From Blastococcus colisei (GTDB taxonomy: Bacteria > Actinomycetota > Actinomycetes > Mycobacteriales > Geodermatophilaceae): 64,000 nucleotides of DNA. Positions 34,061 through 43,100 of the stretch are shown piece after piece. The stretch is from assembly GCF_006717095.1 (NCBI RefSeq), contig NZ_VFQE01000002.1, forward strand, positions 682,001 to 746,000, written 5' to 3'. The notes beneath the pieces were generated by a model that searched no databases, was not told the origin of the DNA, and saw nothing but the letters and a program-made list of their open reading frames with translations. The translations under genes and the position numbers were made by a program. How positions within the stretch are numbered: the first letter of the stretch is position 1; every line of letters begins with the position of its first letter.

Positions 34061-35054
34061 TCAGGCAGCTTGGCACAGGGCGTTGCGGGCAGTGATCGCG
34101 TCGAGGACTTGTCGGGGGTTGCGGCCTCTCATGTAGTCACCGTGGTTGCGACGGCGGGTGTTGTAGTCGGTGACCCAGGTCTGCAGCGCAGCGTCGAGAT
34201 CGGCGATCCGGTCCACGCGTCCGCGGTGGAAGAACGGCCGGTAGAACTCCTGCAGCACGGTGCCTTGGACGCGTTCACAGACGCTGTTGTGGTTGGGGCT
34301 GCGCGGGCGGAATCCGGCGGTGGGCGGCGCCGATGTCGGTGACGTGGTCGCGGAAGGCGCGGCCGGTGAACTCCGGGCCGTTGTCGGTGAGGACCCCGGC
34401 CAGCTCGACGTCGATCTCGCCGAACGCGGCCTGGACCTGGTCGAGGAAGCCGGCGGCGACCTGCGCGCTCTTGTCCCCGACGATCAGTCGCACGACCAGC
34501 CAGCGCGTGGCCACGTCGATGGCGGTGAGCTGGTAGACCGCGCCGACGCCTTTGAGCTTGCCGACGTAGAAGGTGTCCAGGCAGACCAGTTGTCCGGGGT
34601 CGGTGGCGGCCAGGCAGAACCCGAACGGCCCTTCCATCGCCGCGTCGGTCAGGTGCCCGGACTCGGTGGCGGTCAGCGACGCCAGCGCCGCGATCCGCTG
34701 CCGGCGCGTGGCGAGGTTGTGGCGCCGCAGCACTTTCTGGATGCCGCTGGCCGAGCGGTGCACCCCGGCAGCGGCGACGTGGTCGACCAACTGCCGGGCG
34801 CCCAGGGTGGCCTTGGCGACCGCGATCGCTAGAATCGTGCTGACCTCCTCGGCGGTCATCGCGTTCGGCATCATCGGCGGGCGGCGGTCCTTGGGCATCA
34901 GCGCCGACAGGCCGCACTTCTCGGCCTTGGCCACCCATTTGTAGTAGCTGGTGCGCGAGACGCCGGCGGCCCGGCAGGCGGCGCTCACATCAGTCAGCGC
35001 GGCCTGGTCCAGCACATGGGCACGCCGGGCATGGATGATCTGGTCAGGGGTCAC
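34061..35054 (-). pseudogene. IS481-like transposase, frameshifted
   Basis: The frame starts at a GTG with AAGGAG 9 nt upstream. It shows an N-terminal helix-turn-helix (ALTDVSAACRAAGVSRTSYYKW) and the first two DDE residues in CLDTFYVGKLKG and GVLTDNGPEFTGRAF. After HRRIPPA (near 34302) the sequence continues only in another frame as SPNHNSVCERVQGTVLQEFYRPFF, which supplies the third acidic residue and the C-terminal RRNHGDYM. One base gained or lost therefore splits the gene. IS481 enzymes are normally made from a single frame, so this copy is probably inactive unless the shift is an assembly error. Confidence 0.85.
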
Positions 35055-35084
35055 GGGGAAGGTCTCCTTCTGGTCACCGAAGCA

Positions 35085-35110
35085 GGGCCTGTCAAATCTT
35101 CTGTGTAAGC
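35085..35110. repeat. IS256-family terminal repeat
   Basis: GGGCCTGTCAAATCTTCTGT and the following bases resemble the ends of actinobacterial IS256 elements, and the site lies just beyond the 3' end of an IS256-type transposase fragment. The other end of the element is missing. The IS481-like gene starts only about 30 bp away, so the two elements abut. Confidence 0.65.
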
Positions 35111-35139
35111 GGGCGTAGCCGTTCTGTGATGGATGCTGG

Positions 35140-35460
35140 TCAGAGGGGTAGGCGGTCGGGGAACTGGAGGGCGAAGGCGTTGAGGGCGTTCTTCCAGCCG
35201 TGGGTGCCGGTGCCGGCTTCACCTCCTCTCTGGTCGCTGATGTTGCGTAGCGCGAGGTAGAGGATCTTCATCGCGGCTTCGTCGGTGGGGAATGAGCCGC
35301 GGGCCTTGGTGACCTTGCGGAGCTGGAAGTTGATCGACTCGATCAGGTTCGTGGTGTAGATGACCTTGCGGATCTCCGGGGCGAAGGCCAGGAACGGGGT
35401 GAATTCCTCCCAGGCCCGTTCCCAGGCCGCGACCGCGCCGGCTGCCCGGGTGCTCCACTC
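35140..35460 (-). pseudogene. IS256-family (mutator) transposase, C-terminal fragment
   Basis: About the last 105 residues of an IS256 transposase, normally ~400 aa: WERAWEEFTPFLAFAPEIRK, VIYTTNLIESINFQLRKVTK, GSFPTDEAAMKILYLALRNI and WKNALNAFALQFPDRLPL. These include the conserved R-x-VIYTTN-x-IES region and the catalytic-Glu-containing part. The N-terminal three quarters, with two catalytic Asp residues, are absent. Homology stops at about 35460, where an EAL-domain fragment on the other strand begins. Confidence 0.85.
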
Positions 35461-36123
35461 GTCCTGGTGCCGGCGGCCGAGCAGGCCGGGCGCCTGCGGC
35501 CGCAGACCGACCGGGTGCTCGAACTGGCGCTCGCGACGGCCGCTCGCTGGTGGCCCGACCGCGAGGTGCCGGTATCGGTCAACCTGTCGGCGGCCAACGT
35601 CACCGACCTCGACCTCGCCTGCAAGGTCGCCGCCGCGCTGCACCGGCACGGCCTGCCCGCGCGGGCGCTCACGCTGGAGCTGGTGGAGGACACCCTCATG
35701 GCCGACCCCGAGCGCGGCCGTACGGTGCTCGCCGACCTGCGGCGGTCGGGGGTCCGCACGTCGATCGACGACTACGGCACGGGGTACAGCTCGCTGGCCT
35801 ACCTGCGACACCTGCCGGCCGACGAGCTCAAGCTCGATCGCAGTCTGACCGCCGACGTCGACCGCGACCCCCGGGTGGCGGCCATCGGGCAGAGCACCGT
35901 CGCGCTGGCCCCCGCCCTGGGACTGAGCCTTGTCGCCGAAGGAGTCGAGACCCTGGCGATGAGCGCCACGCTCGCCCGCCTGGGCTACGACGTGGCCCAG
36001 GGGTACGCCATCGCCCGCCCGATGCCGGTCGACGACTTCCTGCCCTGGCTGGCCGCCTCGGACTCCGGCCTCGTCGACGAAGCACTGATGCCCCAGCTCA
36101 ACCAGGGCCCGGCCAGCGACTGA
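35461..36123 (+). pseudogene. EAL-domain (c-di-GMP phosphodiesterase) gene fragment, 5' truncated
   Basis: The frame picks up in mid-domain with VPAAEQAGRLRPQTDRVLELAL, equivalent to the 'PLAEESGLI' region of EAL proteins. It then shows VPVSVNLSAANVTD, LTLELVEDTLMADP, SIDDYGTGYSSLAYLRHLP, ELKLDRSLT and SLVAEGVET. The E-A-L signature and everything before it are missing, cut exactly where the IS256 remnant ends. A GTG at 35467 could start a ~218-aa product, but it would lack a metal ligand and the N-terminal strand, so a functional enzyme is unlikely. Probably the victim of the IS256 insertion and later deletion. Confidence 0.8.
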
Positions 36124-36217
36124 ACTGCGAGGCACATCGCGCATGTGATCCGCGTGTCCGTCGCGACACGCCACGGCGCATGAGCACGGTGCGCGATCGA
36201 CTGGGGACTATGGGCAC

Positions 36218-36608
36218 GTGACGCCGTCCTCGCCCGCCCGAAAACTGCTCCACCGCCCCGTCGCCTGGCGCGACCTCGCGCCGGAGATCGTGCGGCAGCG
36301 ACTGGTGATCGAGGGCATCCCGGCCCGGCCCGTGGACGACGTGCAGATCCGGGGGTACCTCTCGGCGCTGTCCCGCGAGGTGGACATGGTGCAAACTCCT
36401 CGAGCCGGTGACGCACCGCTCCGACTTGTACGGCTGGGCCGGGTGGATCCATTGGGAGACGTCGGGAGCGCACTTCTACGCCTGGGAGCAGCCGCGGCTG
36501 TTCGACTCGGTGGACATCTACACGTGCAAGGCGTTCGACCCGGACGTCGCCGTGGCCTTCACCGCCGACTTCTTCGCCGCCGGCACCATCGCCGCGAAGT
36601 CCTTCTGA
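36218..36608 (+). pseudogene. S-adenosylmethionine decarboxylase-like gene, frameshifted
   Basis: The first frame reads APEIVRQRLVIEGIPARPVD and runs to SREVDM. The expected continuation KLLEPVTHRSDLYGWAGWIH appears in a different frame, restored by removing one base near 36392. The second part has WETSGAHFYAWEQP and SVDIYTCKAFDPDVAVAFTADFF, reminiscent of the AdoMetDC (SpeD) family, in which a Ser near such a motif self-cleaves to the pyruvoyl cofactor. The family call is moderate. The stop overlaps the next ATG (TGATG), so the pair was an operon. Confidence 0.6.
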
Positions 36609-37403
36609 TGCACCTGCGGCTGATCGTGGCGCACTCCCCGCGGGACGCCGCACGGCGGGTCGAAGCGCAGGTCTTCCTGCAGGCGTTCGGCAACACGCCG
36701 GAGCTCATGGAGCAGGAGTACGGCCCCTACGAGTCCCGGTCGCGGTTCGTCACGGTGCTCGACGACGAGAACGGCTCCGCACTGGGCACCGCGCGGCTGA
36801 TCGCCGCCGACGCCAGCCCGGTGAAGACCCTGTTCGACGTGGCGGGCGAGCCGTGGCACCTCTCCGTGGCGGACAGTCTGGAAGCGGTCGGCCTCGACCC
36901 CCGGACGGTGTGGGACGTGGCGAGCCTGGCGGTGGACCCCGGTACCGCGCCGGCGCTGCCGGTGCAGAGATCAGCGTCGCCCTGTGCCACGGCATCTGGC
37001 GGTACGCCCGCAACTGCGGCGTCCCCGGCCTGGTCACCATCCTCGACGACCGGGTGCGCCGGTTGGTATGCACGATGGGCCTGCCCTGGTACCCGATGGC
37101 GGGGCGACCTCCCGGCCCTACCTGGGCTCACCCGCCAGCACCCCGTGCGTCTTCGCCGTGCGGACGGCGGAGGAAGAGGTGTACGGGGCCCGTCCGGATC
37201 TGGCGCTGGCCCTGGGCCACGGCGTGTTCCGCTCGATCGACGTCGACCCCGCCGATCTGCTGGCGACCCGCGGCGCCGTCGTCCAGGACACCGTTGCGGC
37301 CGGCCGTCCACAACGGCCGTTGCCCCCGCGCCGCGACACCACCGGGTGGCGACCTCCGACATCCCGCCGCACGGACCTGTTCGCAAACCCGCCCAGCGCG
37401 TAG
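36608..37403 (+). pseudogene. LuxI/GNAT-like N-acyltransferase gene, two frameshifts
   Basis: Three successive frames join into one protein. The first reads MHLRLIVAHSPRDAARRVEA through VWDVASLAVDPG. The second, from near 36965, reads ISVALCHGIWRYARNCGVPG to GLPWYPMAG. The third, from near 37105, reads PYLGSPASTPCVFAVRTAEE to the end. EQEYGPYESRSRFVTVLDD, GTARLIAAD and WDVASLAV recall the acyl-homoserine-lactone-synthase branch of the GNAT fold, but the key residues are not certain. With two shifts it is very probably inactive. It was co-transcribed with the AdoMet-decarboxylase-like gene, so both products may have used SAM-derived chemistry. Confidence 0.55.
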
Positions 37404-37434
37404 TCGTCCCGGCCGCCGACCCGTGCCCGCCCCG

Positions 37435-38490
37435 TCAGCGAACGACCGAGCGAGTCTCTCCGTCGCGGACGGCCTTGCCGGCTTCACGGGCGGCCATGCG
37501 CTCGCGCTGCGGAACGACCGTGTACTTCGGGTCCCGCGCGCTGGCCATGCCAGCGTCGAAGACGCCGAAGCGGGTGAGCAGCGAGCCGGCAGCCAGTAGC
37601 GTTCCTGACGCAATAGCGCCTAGCCGGTTGCGCCCGGCGACCACCGTCAGCCCGGCGCCCGCAGCGGTGCACGTGCGGGCCGCACGCATGAGCTTCCCAG
37701 CGCGTCCCTCGTGATAGGGCTCCGAGACGATGCTGTCGTCGTTCTCCACCTGGTGCACGACGGTCAGTTCGATGGCGGCACCTGCGACTGCCATCTTGCG
37801 TGCAGGCCCTGCCTCGTCGACGGGCGTGAACGCCATGCAGATCCCGCCCCCCGCCGCCATCGCCGAGCCGGCGAAGACGAACGGCAGCTTGCCGTGGAAC
37901 TCGTGCCACGACGGCACAGCCGTGTTCGACAGCAGCACCGCGGTGTAGGTGGCCATCGGCCCGCCGAACACGGCAGCCACGATGCCGCCGAAGCGCTTGA
38001 GGCGCGGGAACCAGCCCAGCAGCTCCACGGCGGCCGTCGCGGCAGTCGCGGCGCTGAACGGCGACAGGATGTAGGTGCCCACCGACAGCGGCGACGTCGG
38101 CTTGAACACCCGCAGCATGTGCAGGAACCGCTCCGGACGGCCCAGGTCGTGGATCAGCCACCCGACCGACGCCATCGAGCCGACGCCGGCGGTCACCCGG
38201 GCGACCTTCGTCAGCGCCGGCCGGCCGGTGAGGTCGGCCATGGCACCCAGCACCGATGAGGTGCCGGCCGCTCCCCCGAGGAACAGGTACAGCGGCACGT
38301 CCGGCGTCTTCCACACCGGCGGCTTGATGATCGGCCGGTCGTAGTACGAGGTGAACTCGGCGTCGTCGACCATCGCGACCTCGCCGGCCGCCCGCCGGCC
38401 GCTGCGTCGGCCGTTCTTCTTCCGCTTCTGGCTGGTCCAGCCGTCCGCGCGGCGCCAGCCGGCCCCCGGGGTGGCGATTCCCTCGGTCAT
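37435..38490 (-). CDS. nrfD: NrfD/PsrC-type membrane subunit of formate dehydrogenase
   Basis: 351 residues. A basic N-terminal tail (to about residue 40) precedes about eight predicted transmembrane helices of the NrfD family (VPLYLFLGGAAGTSSVLGAM, GWLIHDLGRPERFLHMLRVF, SPLSVGTYILSPFSA). These proteins anchor molybdo-oxidoreductases and exchange electrons with quinones without haem. The ATG has GGAGGA 7 nt upstream and lies 3 nt beyond the stop of the Fe-S subunit gene, so the two are co-transcribed. It replaces the cytochrome b subunit of enterobacterial formate dehydrogenase N. Confidence 0.85.
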   Translation of the reverse strand: MTEGIATPGAGWRRADGWTSQKRKKNGRRSGRRAAGEVAMVDDAEFTSYYDRPIIKPPVWKTPDVPLYLFLGGAAGTSSVLGAMADLTGRPALTKVARVTAGVGSMASVGWLIHDLGRPERFLHMLRVFKPTSPLSVGTYILSPFSAATAATAAVELLGWFPRLKRFGGIVAAVFGGPMATYTAVLLSNTAVPSWHEFHGKLPFVFAGSAMAAGGGICMAFTPVDEAGPARKMAVAGAAIELTVVHQVENDDSIVSEPYHEGRAGKLMRAARTCTAAGAGLTVVAGRNRLGAIASGTLLAAGSLLTRFGVFDAGMASARDPKYTVVPQRERMAAREAGKAVRDGETRSVVR

Positions 38491-38492
38491 GC

Positions 38493-39551
38493 TCACTTCC
38501 TCCGCGAGCCGAGGATCGCCGTCAGCGCGACCCCGACGATCATCGCGGCGCCGGTGGCCGCCGCCTTCCACATGGCCGGCAGGTCCCGGGTGGTCACGAT
38601 CGGGTCCGGCGGCAGGCCGTAGACCTCCGGCTCGTCGAGCAGCAGGAAGAAGGCCCCCGCTCCCCCGACGCCGTCGTTCTCGTCCCGGCCGTACAGCCGC
38701 GCCGTCTCCACGCCCTGCGACTGCAGGGTCGCCAGCCGGGCGTCGGCGCGTGCCTGCAGTTCGTCGAGGTCACCGAACTGGATGGACTGCGTGGGGCACG
38801 CGGTGGCGCACGCCGGCTGCAGGCCGTCGGTCAGCCGGTCGTAGCACATCGTGCACTTGAAGACCCGGCCGTCGTCCTTGCGCTGGTCGATGACCCCGTA
38901 GGGGCAAGCGGGCACGCAGTAGCCGCAGCCGTTGCAGATGTCCTGCTGCACCACGACGGTGCCGAACTCGGTGCGGAACAGCGCACCGGTCGGGCAGACG
39001 TCGAGACACCCGGCGTGGGTGCAGTGCTTGCAGACGTCCGAGGACATCAGCCAGCGGATCTCCCGGTCACCGGACTGCGACGTCTGGGGGTCGAACTCCG
39101 CGAGCGCCTCCGCGTTCAGCACGCTGGCCTGGGCCTTGGCCGTGCTGTCGGCGTCGGCGGGGTTCGGCAGCGGCATCTCCGGTCGCCCGGAAGCGCCGGG
39201 CAGGCCGACCGCGGGCATCGGCAGGTCGACGGTGCGCGCCTGCTCGACGAAGGCCACGTGCCGCCAGGAGTTGGCGCCGAGCATGCCGGTGTTGTCATAC
39301 GACATCCCCGACAGCCCGAGGGCGTCGCGCGTGCCGTCCGCGTCGTCCATCGGGAGCGTGTTCCACTCCTTGCAGGCCACCTCGCAGGCCTTGCAGCCGA
39401 TGCACACCGACGTGTCGGTGAAGAAGCCGACCCGCTTGGGGTGCTCCTCGGTGTAGCCGGCCTCGGCCGACACGTCGGGCAGCGGCCCGAACAGCCGGTT
39501 CTTCGGATCGTTGCCGCTCAGGGCCGGGCTGGCCGAGCTCACCGTGGTCAT
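38493..39551 (-). CDS. Formate dehydrogenase iron-sulfur (beta) subunit
   Basis: 352 residues with four ferredoxin-type cysteine clusters: CIGCKACEVACKEWN; CKHCTHAGCLDVCPTGAL; CNGCGYCVPACPYGV with KCTMCYDRL; and PACATACPTQSI. The C-terminus carries a predicted helix (AAATGAAMIVGVALTAILG), as in FdnH-type subunits that anchor to the membrane. It passes electrons from the molybdenum/selenium subunit to the NrfD-type protein. The alpha-subunit gene is upstream on the same strand, but a toxin-antitoxin pair on the opposite strand separates them by 634 bp, so this gene probably needs its own promoter. Confidence 0.92.
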   Translation of the reverse strand: MTTVSSASPALSGNDPKNRLFGPLPDVSAEAGYTEEHPKRVGFFTDTSVCIGCKACEVACKEWNTLPMDDADGTRDALGLSGMSYDNTGMLGANSWRHVAFVEQARTVDLPMPAVGLPGASGRPEMPLPNPADADSTAKAQASVLNAEALAEFDPQTSQSGDREIRWLMSSDVCKHCTHAGCLDVCPTGALFRTEFGTVVVQQDICNGCGYCVPACPYGVIDQRKDDGRVFKCTMCYDRLTDGLQPACATACPTQSIQFGDLDELQARADARLATLQSQGVETARLYGRDENDGVGGAGAFFLLLDEPEVYGLPPDPIVTTRDLPAMWKAAATGAAMIVGVALTAILGSRRK

Positions 39552-39596
39552 GCCCGCTCCTTGAACGCGTCGTCATACCCGGTCATACTTCTGGTC

Positions 39597-39842
39597 GTGA
39601 AGACAGCCATCTCCATCCCCGACGACACGTTCGCGGAGGTCGAGCGCCGCGCCAAAGAACTGGGGCTCAACCGTTCCCAGTTCTTCACGCGGGCAGTCCA
39701 GCGGTACCTCGCCGATCTCGAGTCCGAGTCGATCACAGCCCAGATCGACGCGGCCCTGGAGGCTGCCGGGGAAGACGACTCCAACGCCTGGGCCGCCGCC
39801 GCAGGACGGCGGATGCTTGCGCGCACGGACGACGACTGGTGA
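39597..39842 (+). CDS. MazE-like ribbon-helix-helix antitoxin
   Basis: 81 residues starting at a GTG: KTAISIPDDTFAEVERRAKE begins an RHH DNA-binding domain, followed by LGLNRSQFFTRAVQRYL and an acidic C-terminal tail (EAAGEDDSNAWAAA) that would neutralise the toxin. The stop overlaps the toxin start by GTGA. The gene lies within the formate dehydrogenase locus but on the opposite strand, divergent from the Fe-S subunit gene (45 bp apart). Confidence 0.85.
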   Translation: MKTAISIPDDTFAEVERRAKELGLNRSQFFTRAVQRYLADLESESITAQIDAALEAAGEDDSNAWAAAAGRRMLARTDDDW

Positions 39843-40180
39843 TCGAACGGGGGGCCATCCACTGGGCCGACCTCGGTGAGCCGGTAGGCAGCCGACCGGC
39901 GGGTCGACGCCCGGTCGTGGTCGTGCAGGCAGACACCTACACCCGCACCCGGTTGTCCACCGTGGTGATCGCGGCCATCACGTCGAACCTCGGACTGGCG
40001 TCCGCGCGCGGCAACGTCTTTCTTCCGGCCTCGGAGAGCGGACTCGCTCGCGACTCCGTGGTCAACGTGACCGCGGTGGCAGCAATCGACCGTCGCGAGA
40101 TCGAGGCACGCGTGGGCACCGTGCCGTTGTGGACGATGCAGAGAGTCGACGCGGGGCTGCGACTCGTGCTCGGACTCTGA
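39839..40180 (+). CDS. MazF/PemK-like mRNA interferase toxin
   Basis: 113 residues. The fold's landmarks are GAIHWADLGEP near the start, RRPVVVVQADTYTRTRLSTVVIAAITSN with the conserved R-P-V-V-V core and T-S-N, and SVVNVTAVAAIDRREI. MazF toxins cut single-stranded mRNA at short motifs. It is coupled to the antitoxin gene and converges on the formate dehydrogenase alpha gene, with 5 bp between the two stops. Confidence 0.88.
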   Translation: MIERGAIHWADLGEPVGSRPAGRRPVVVVQADTYTRTRLSTVVIAAITSNLGLASARGNVFLPASESGLARDSVVNVTAVAAIDRREIEARVGTVPLWTMQRVDAGLRLVLGL

Positions 40181-40185
40181 GCGCA

Positions 40186-43100
40186 TCAGGTCTCCACCGG
40201 GGCCCGGCCACCCACGGGCACCATGCCGGACTGCATGCCCGCCCGGGTGCGGTACCCCTCGAGGAACTCCACGAGCTCCGGCCCGCGCGGGCGCCGGCCG
40301 GGCCGGATGTCGCAGGTGGCGGCCTTGCTCTCCTGGATGTGGGTGTTGGAGTCCATCACCACGCCGAGCAGGTCGTTGGCCGAGTCGCCGGTGGAGATCC
40401 CGCGCTCACCCCAGTGGTACGGAATGCCGATCTGGTGGATGACCTTGCCGCCCTTGAGCTTCAGCGGCCGCATGCGCTCGGTCACCAGCACGCGCGCCTC
40501 CACGGCCGCCCGGCCGCTGACGACCGTCGCCCAGCCGCCGTTCTCCAGGCCGCGTTCGGCGGCCAGTTGCGGGCTGACCTCCACGAAGAACTCCGGCTGC
40601 AGCTCCGCGAGGTAGGGCAGCGTGCGGCTCATCCCGCCGGCGGTGTGGTGCTCGGTCAACCGGTAGGTGGTGAACACGTACGGGAAGACGTCGCTGGCCA
40701 TGGTGTTCGCCCGGTTCCACGGCGCCCGGATCTCCTCGCGGGCCGGGTTGGCCTGCACGCCGTACAGCGCGTTCTCCACCGGGGACTCTCCCGGCTCGTA
40801 GTGCGTGGGCAGCGGCCCGTCGGTCAGCCCCTTGGGCGCGTACAGCCAGGCCTTGCCGTCGCTCTGCATGACGAACGGGTCGGCGCCGCCGATCGCAGCC
40901 TGCGCCTTGGCGCCGTCCGGGGGCACGTAGCTGGGCGGCTTGGTGGCCTCGAAGTCCGGCACGTCACCGGTCGACGTCCAGCGGCCAGCGGCTTCGTCCC
41001 ACCAGACGTACTTCTTGCGCTCGCTCCACGGCTTGCCCTCGGGGTCGGCCGAGGCGCGGTTGTAGAGGACGCGCCGGTTCAGCGGCCACGCCCAGCCCCA
41101 CTCGGGCGCCACCTCGTTCTGCTCCTGGCGCGGCTTGCGGCGACGGGCCTGGTTCACCCCGTCGGCGTAGACGCCGGTGTAGATCCAGCAGCCGCCGCTC
41201 GTCGAGCCGTCGTCCTTCATCTCCATGTAGCTCGACAGCAGCTCGCCGTCGGGGCCCACGCCGTTGATCTCGCGCAGGACCGCGTCGGCGCTGGGCTCGT
41301 CGTCGGGCCCGTGCGTCGGGTAGTCCCAGGTGAGGTCGAGCAGCGGCCGGTCGCGGGGGTCGGTGGAGTCCTTCAGCCGCTCCCGGAGCATCCGGCCGAG
41401 GTGGAAGTAGAACCACAGGTCGCTCTTGGCGTCGCCCGGCGGCTCGACCGCCTTGTCGCGCCACTGCAGCATCCGCTGGGTCTGGGTGAAGGTGCCTTCC
41501 TTCTCGACGTGCGTGGCGGCGGGCATGAAGAAGACCTCGGTGGCGATCTGGTCGGTGACCAGCTCGCCGGTCTCGATCTCCGGCCCGTCCTGCCAGAAGG
41601 TGGCCGACTCGATGAACTGCAGGTCGCGGACGACGAGCCACTCGAGGTTGGCCAGCCCGAAACGCTGCATGCGCCCGTTGGCGTGCCCGACCGTCGGGTT
41701 CTCCCCCACCAGGAAGTAACCGGGGACCTTGCCCTCGATCATGTCGCTGATCGTGCGGTAGGAGCTGTGGTCGCCGTTGATCCGCGGCAGGTAGTCGAAG
41801 GCGAAGTCGTTCTCCGCCGTCGCCGCGTCGCCCCACCAGGCCTTGAGCAGGCTGACCATGTAGGCGCGCTTGTTGCCCCAGAAGCCGCCGGCGCCCTCGG
41901 CGTCGGCGACGTAGTCGTGCAGCGTCGCGTGCTCGTCGGCGTGCGGCATCGGCAGGTAGCCGGGCAGCAGGTTGAACAGCGTCGGGATGTCGGTGGAGCC
42001 CTGGATGCTCGCGTGCCCGCGCAACGCCAGGATCCCGCCGCCGGGGCGGCCCATGTTGCCCAGCAGCGCCTGCAGGATCGACGCCGTCCGGATGTACTGC
42101 GCGCCGACGGTGTGCTGCGTCCAGCCGACCGAATACACCCAGGCCGTCGTCCGCTCGCGGTTGCTGTTCGCCGTCACCCACTCGGCGACCTTGAGGAACA
42201 CCTCCGGTTCGATGCCGCAGACCTCGCTCACCATCTCCGGCGTGTAGCGGGAGTAGTGCCGCTTGAGGACCTGGAACACCGTCCGCGGGTCGTGCAGCGT
42301 CTCGTCGCGCTTGGGCTTGGCCGCCAGCGGCGGGCCACCGGAACCGGCGGCGTGGGCCTGGTCGGCGCGCTTCACCGACTCCTGCTGGGAGAGCTCCTCC
42401 TGCTCGTGGGCCTCGGCCGGGTCGTCCAGCGAGGTGGTCGACGGCTCGGTCTCGAACTGCCAGCTCTCCTGGTCGTAGATCCGGTTTTCCGGGTCGTAGC
42501 CGGAGAACAGGCCGTCGAGGTCCTCGGTGTCCTGGAAGTCCTCGCGCACCAGCGCCGCGGCGTTGGTGTAGGCGACCACGTACTCCTTGAAGTACAGATC
42601 GTTGTCCAGGACGTGCTTGATCAGCCCGCCGAGGAACGCGATGTCACTGCCCGCGCGCAGCGGCACGTGCAGGTCGGCGATCGCGCTGGTGCGGGTGAAC
42701 CGCGGGTCGATGTGGATGACCTTCGCGCCGCGCGCCTTGGCCTCGGTCACCCACTGGAAGCCCACCGGGTGGCACTCGGCCATGTTCGAACCCTCGATGA
42801 CGATGCAGTCGGAGTTCGCGAGGTCCTGCTGGGTGTTCGTGGCACCGCCACGACCGAACGAGGCGCCCAGACCGGGCACCGTGGAGGAGTGCTATATGCG
42901 GGCCTGGTTCTCGATCTGGATAGCGCCCATGGCGCTGTAGAGCTTCTTCATGAGGTAGTTCTCCTCGTTGTCGAGGGTCGCCCCTCCGAGGCTCGCTATC
43001 CCCATCGTGCGCTTGACGGACTTGCCGCCGTCCTCGTCCTGCCAGGTCTTGCGGCGGGCGTCGAGGACGCGGTCGGCGATCATCTCCATCGCCGTGTCGA

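Noticed and set aside
34017-35100. Exact terminal inverted repeats and target duplication for the IS481-like element
   Set aside because: Only a short TGACAGG match could be seen at both ends, and one of these overlaps the IS256 terminal repeat; ends cannot be fixed by eye.
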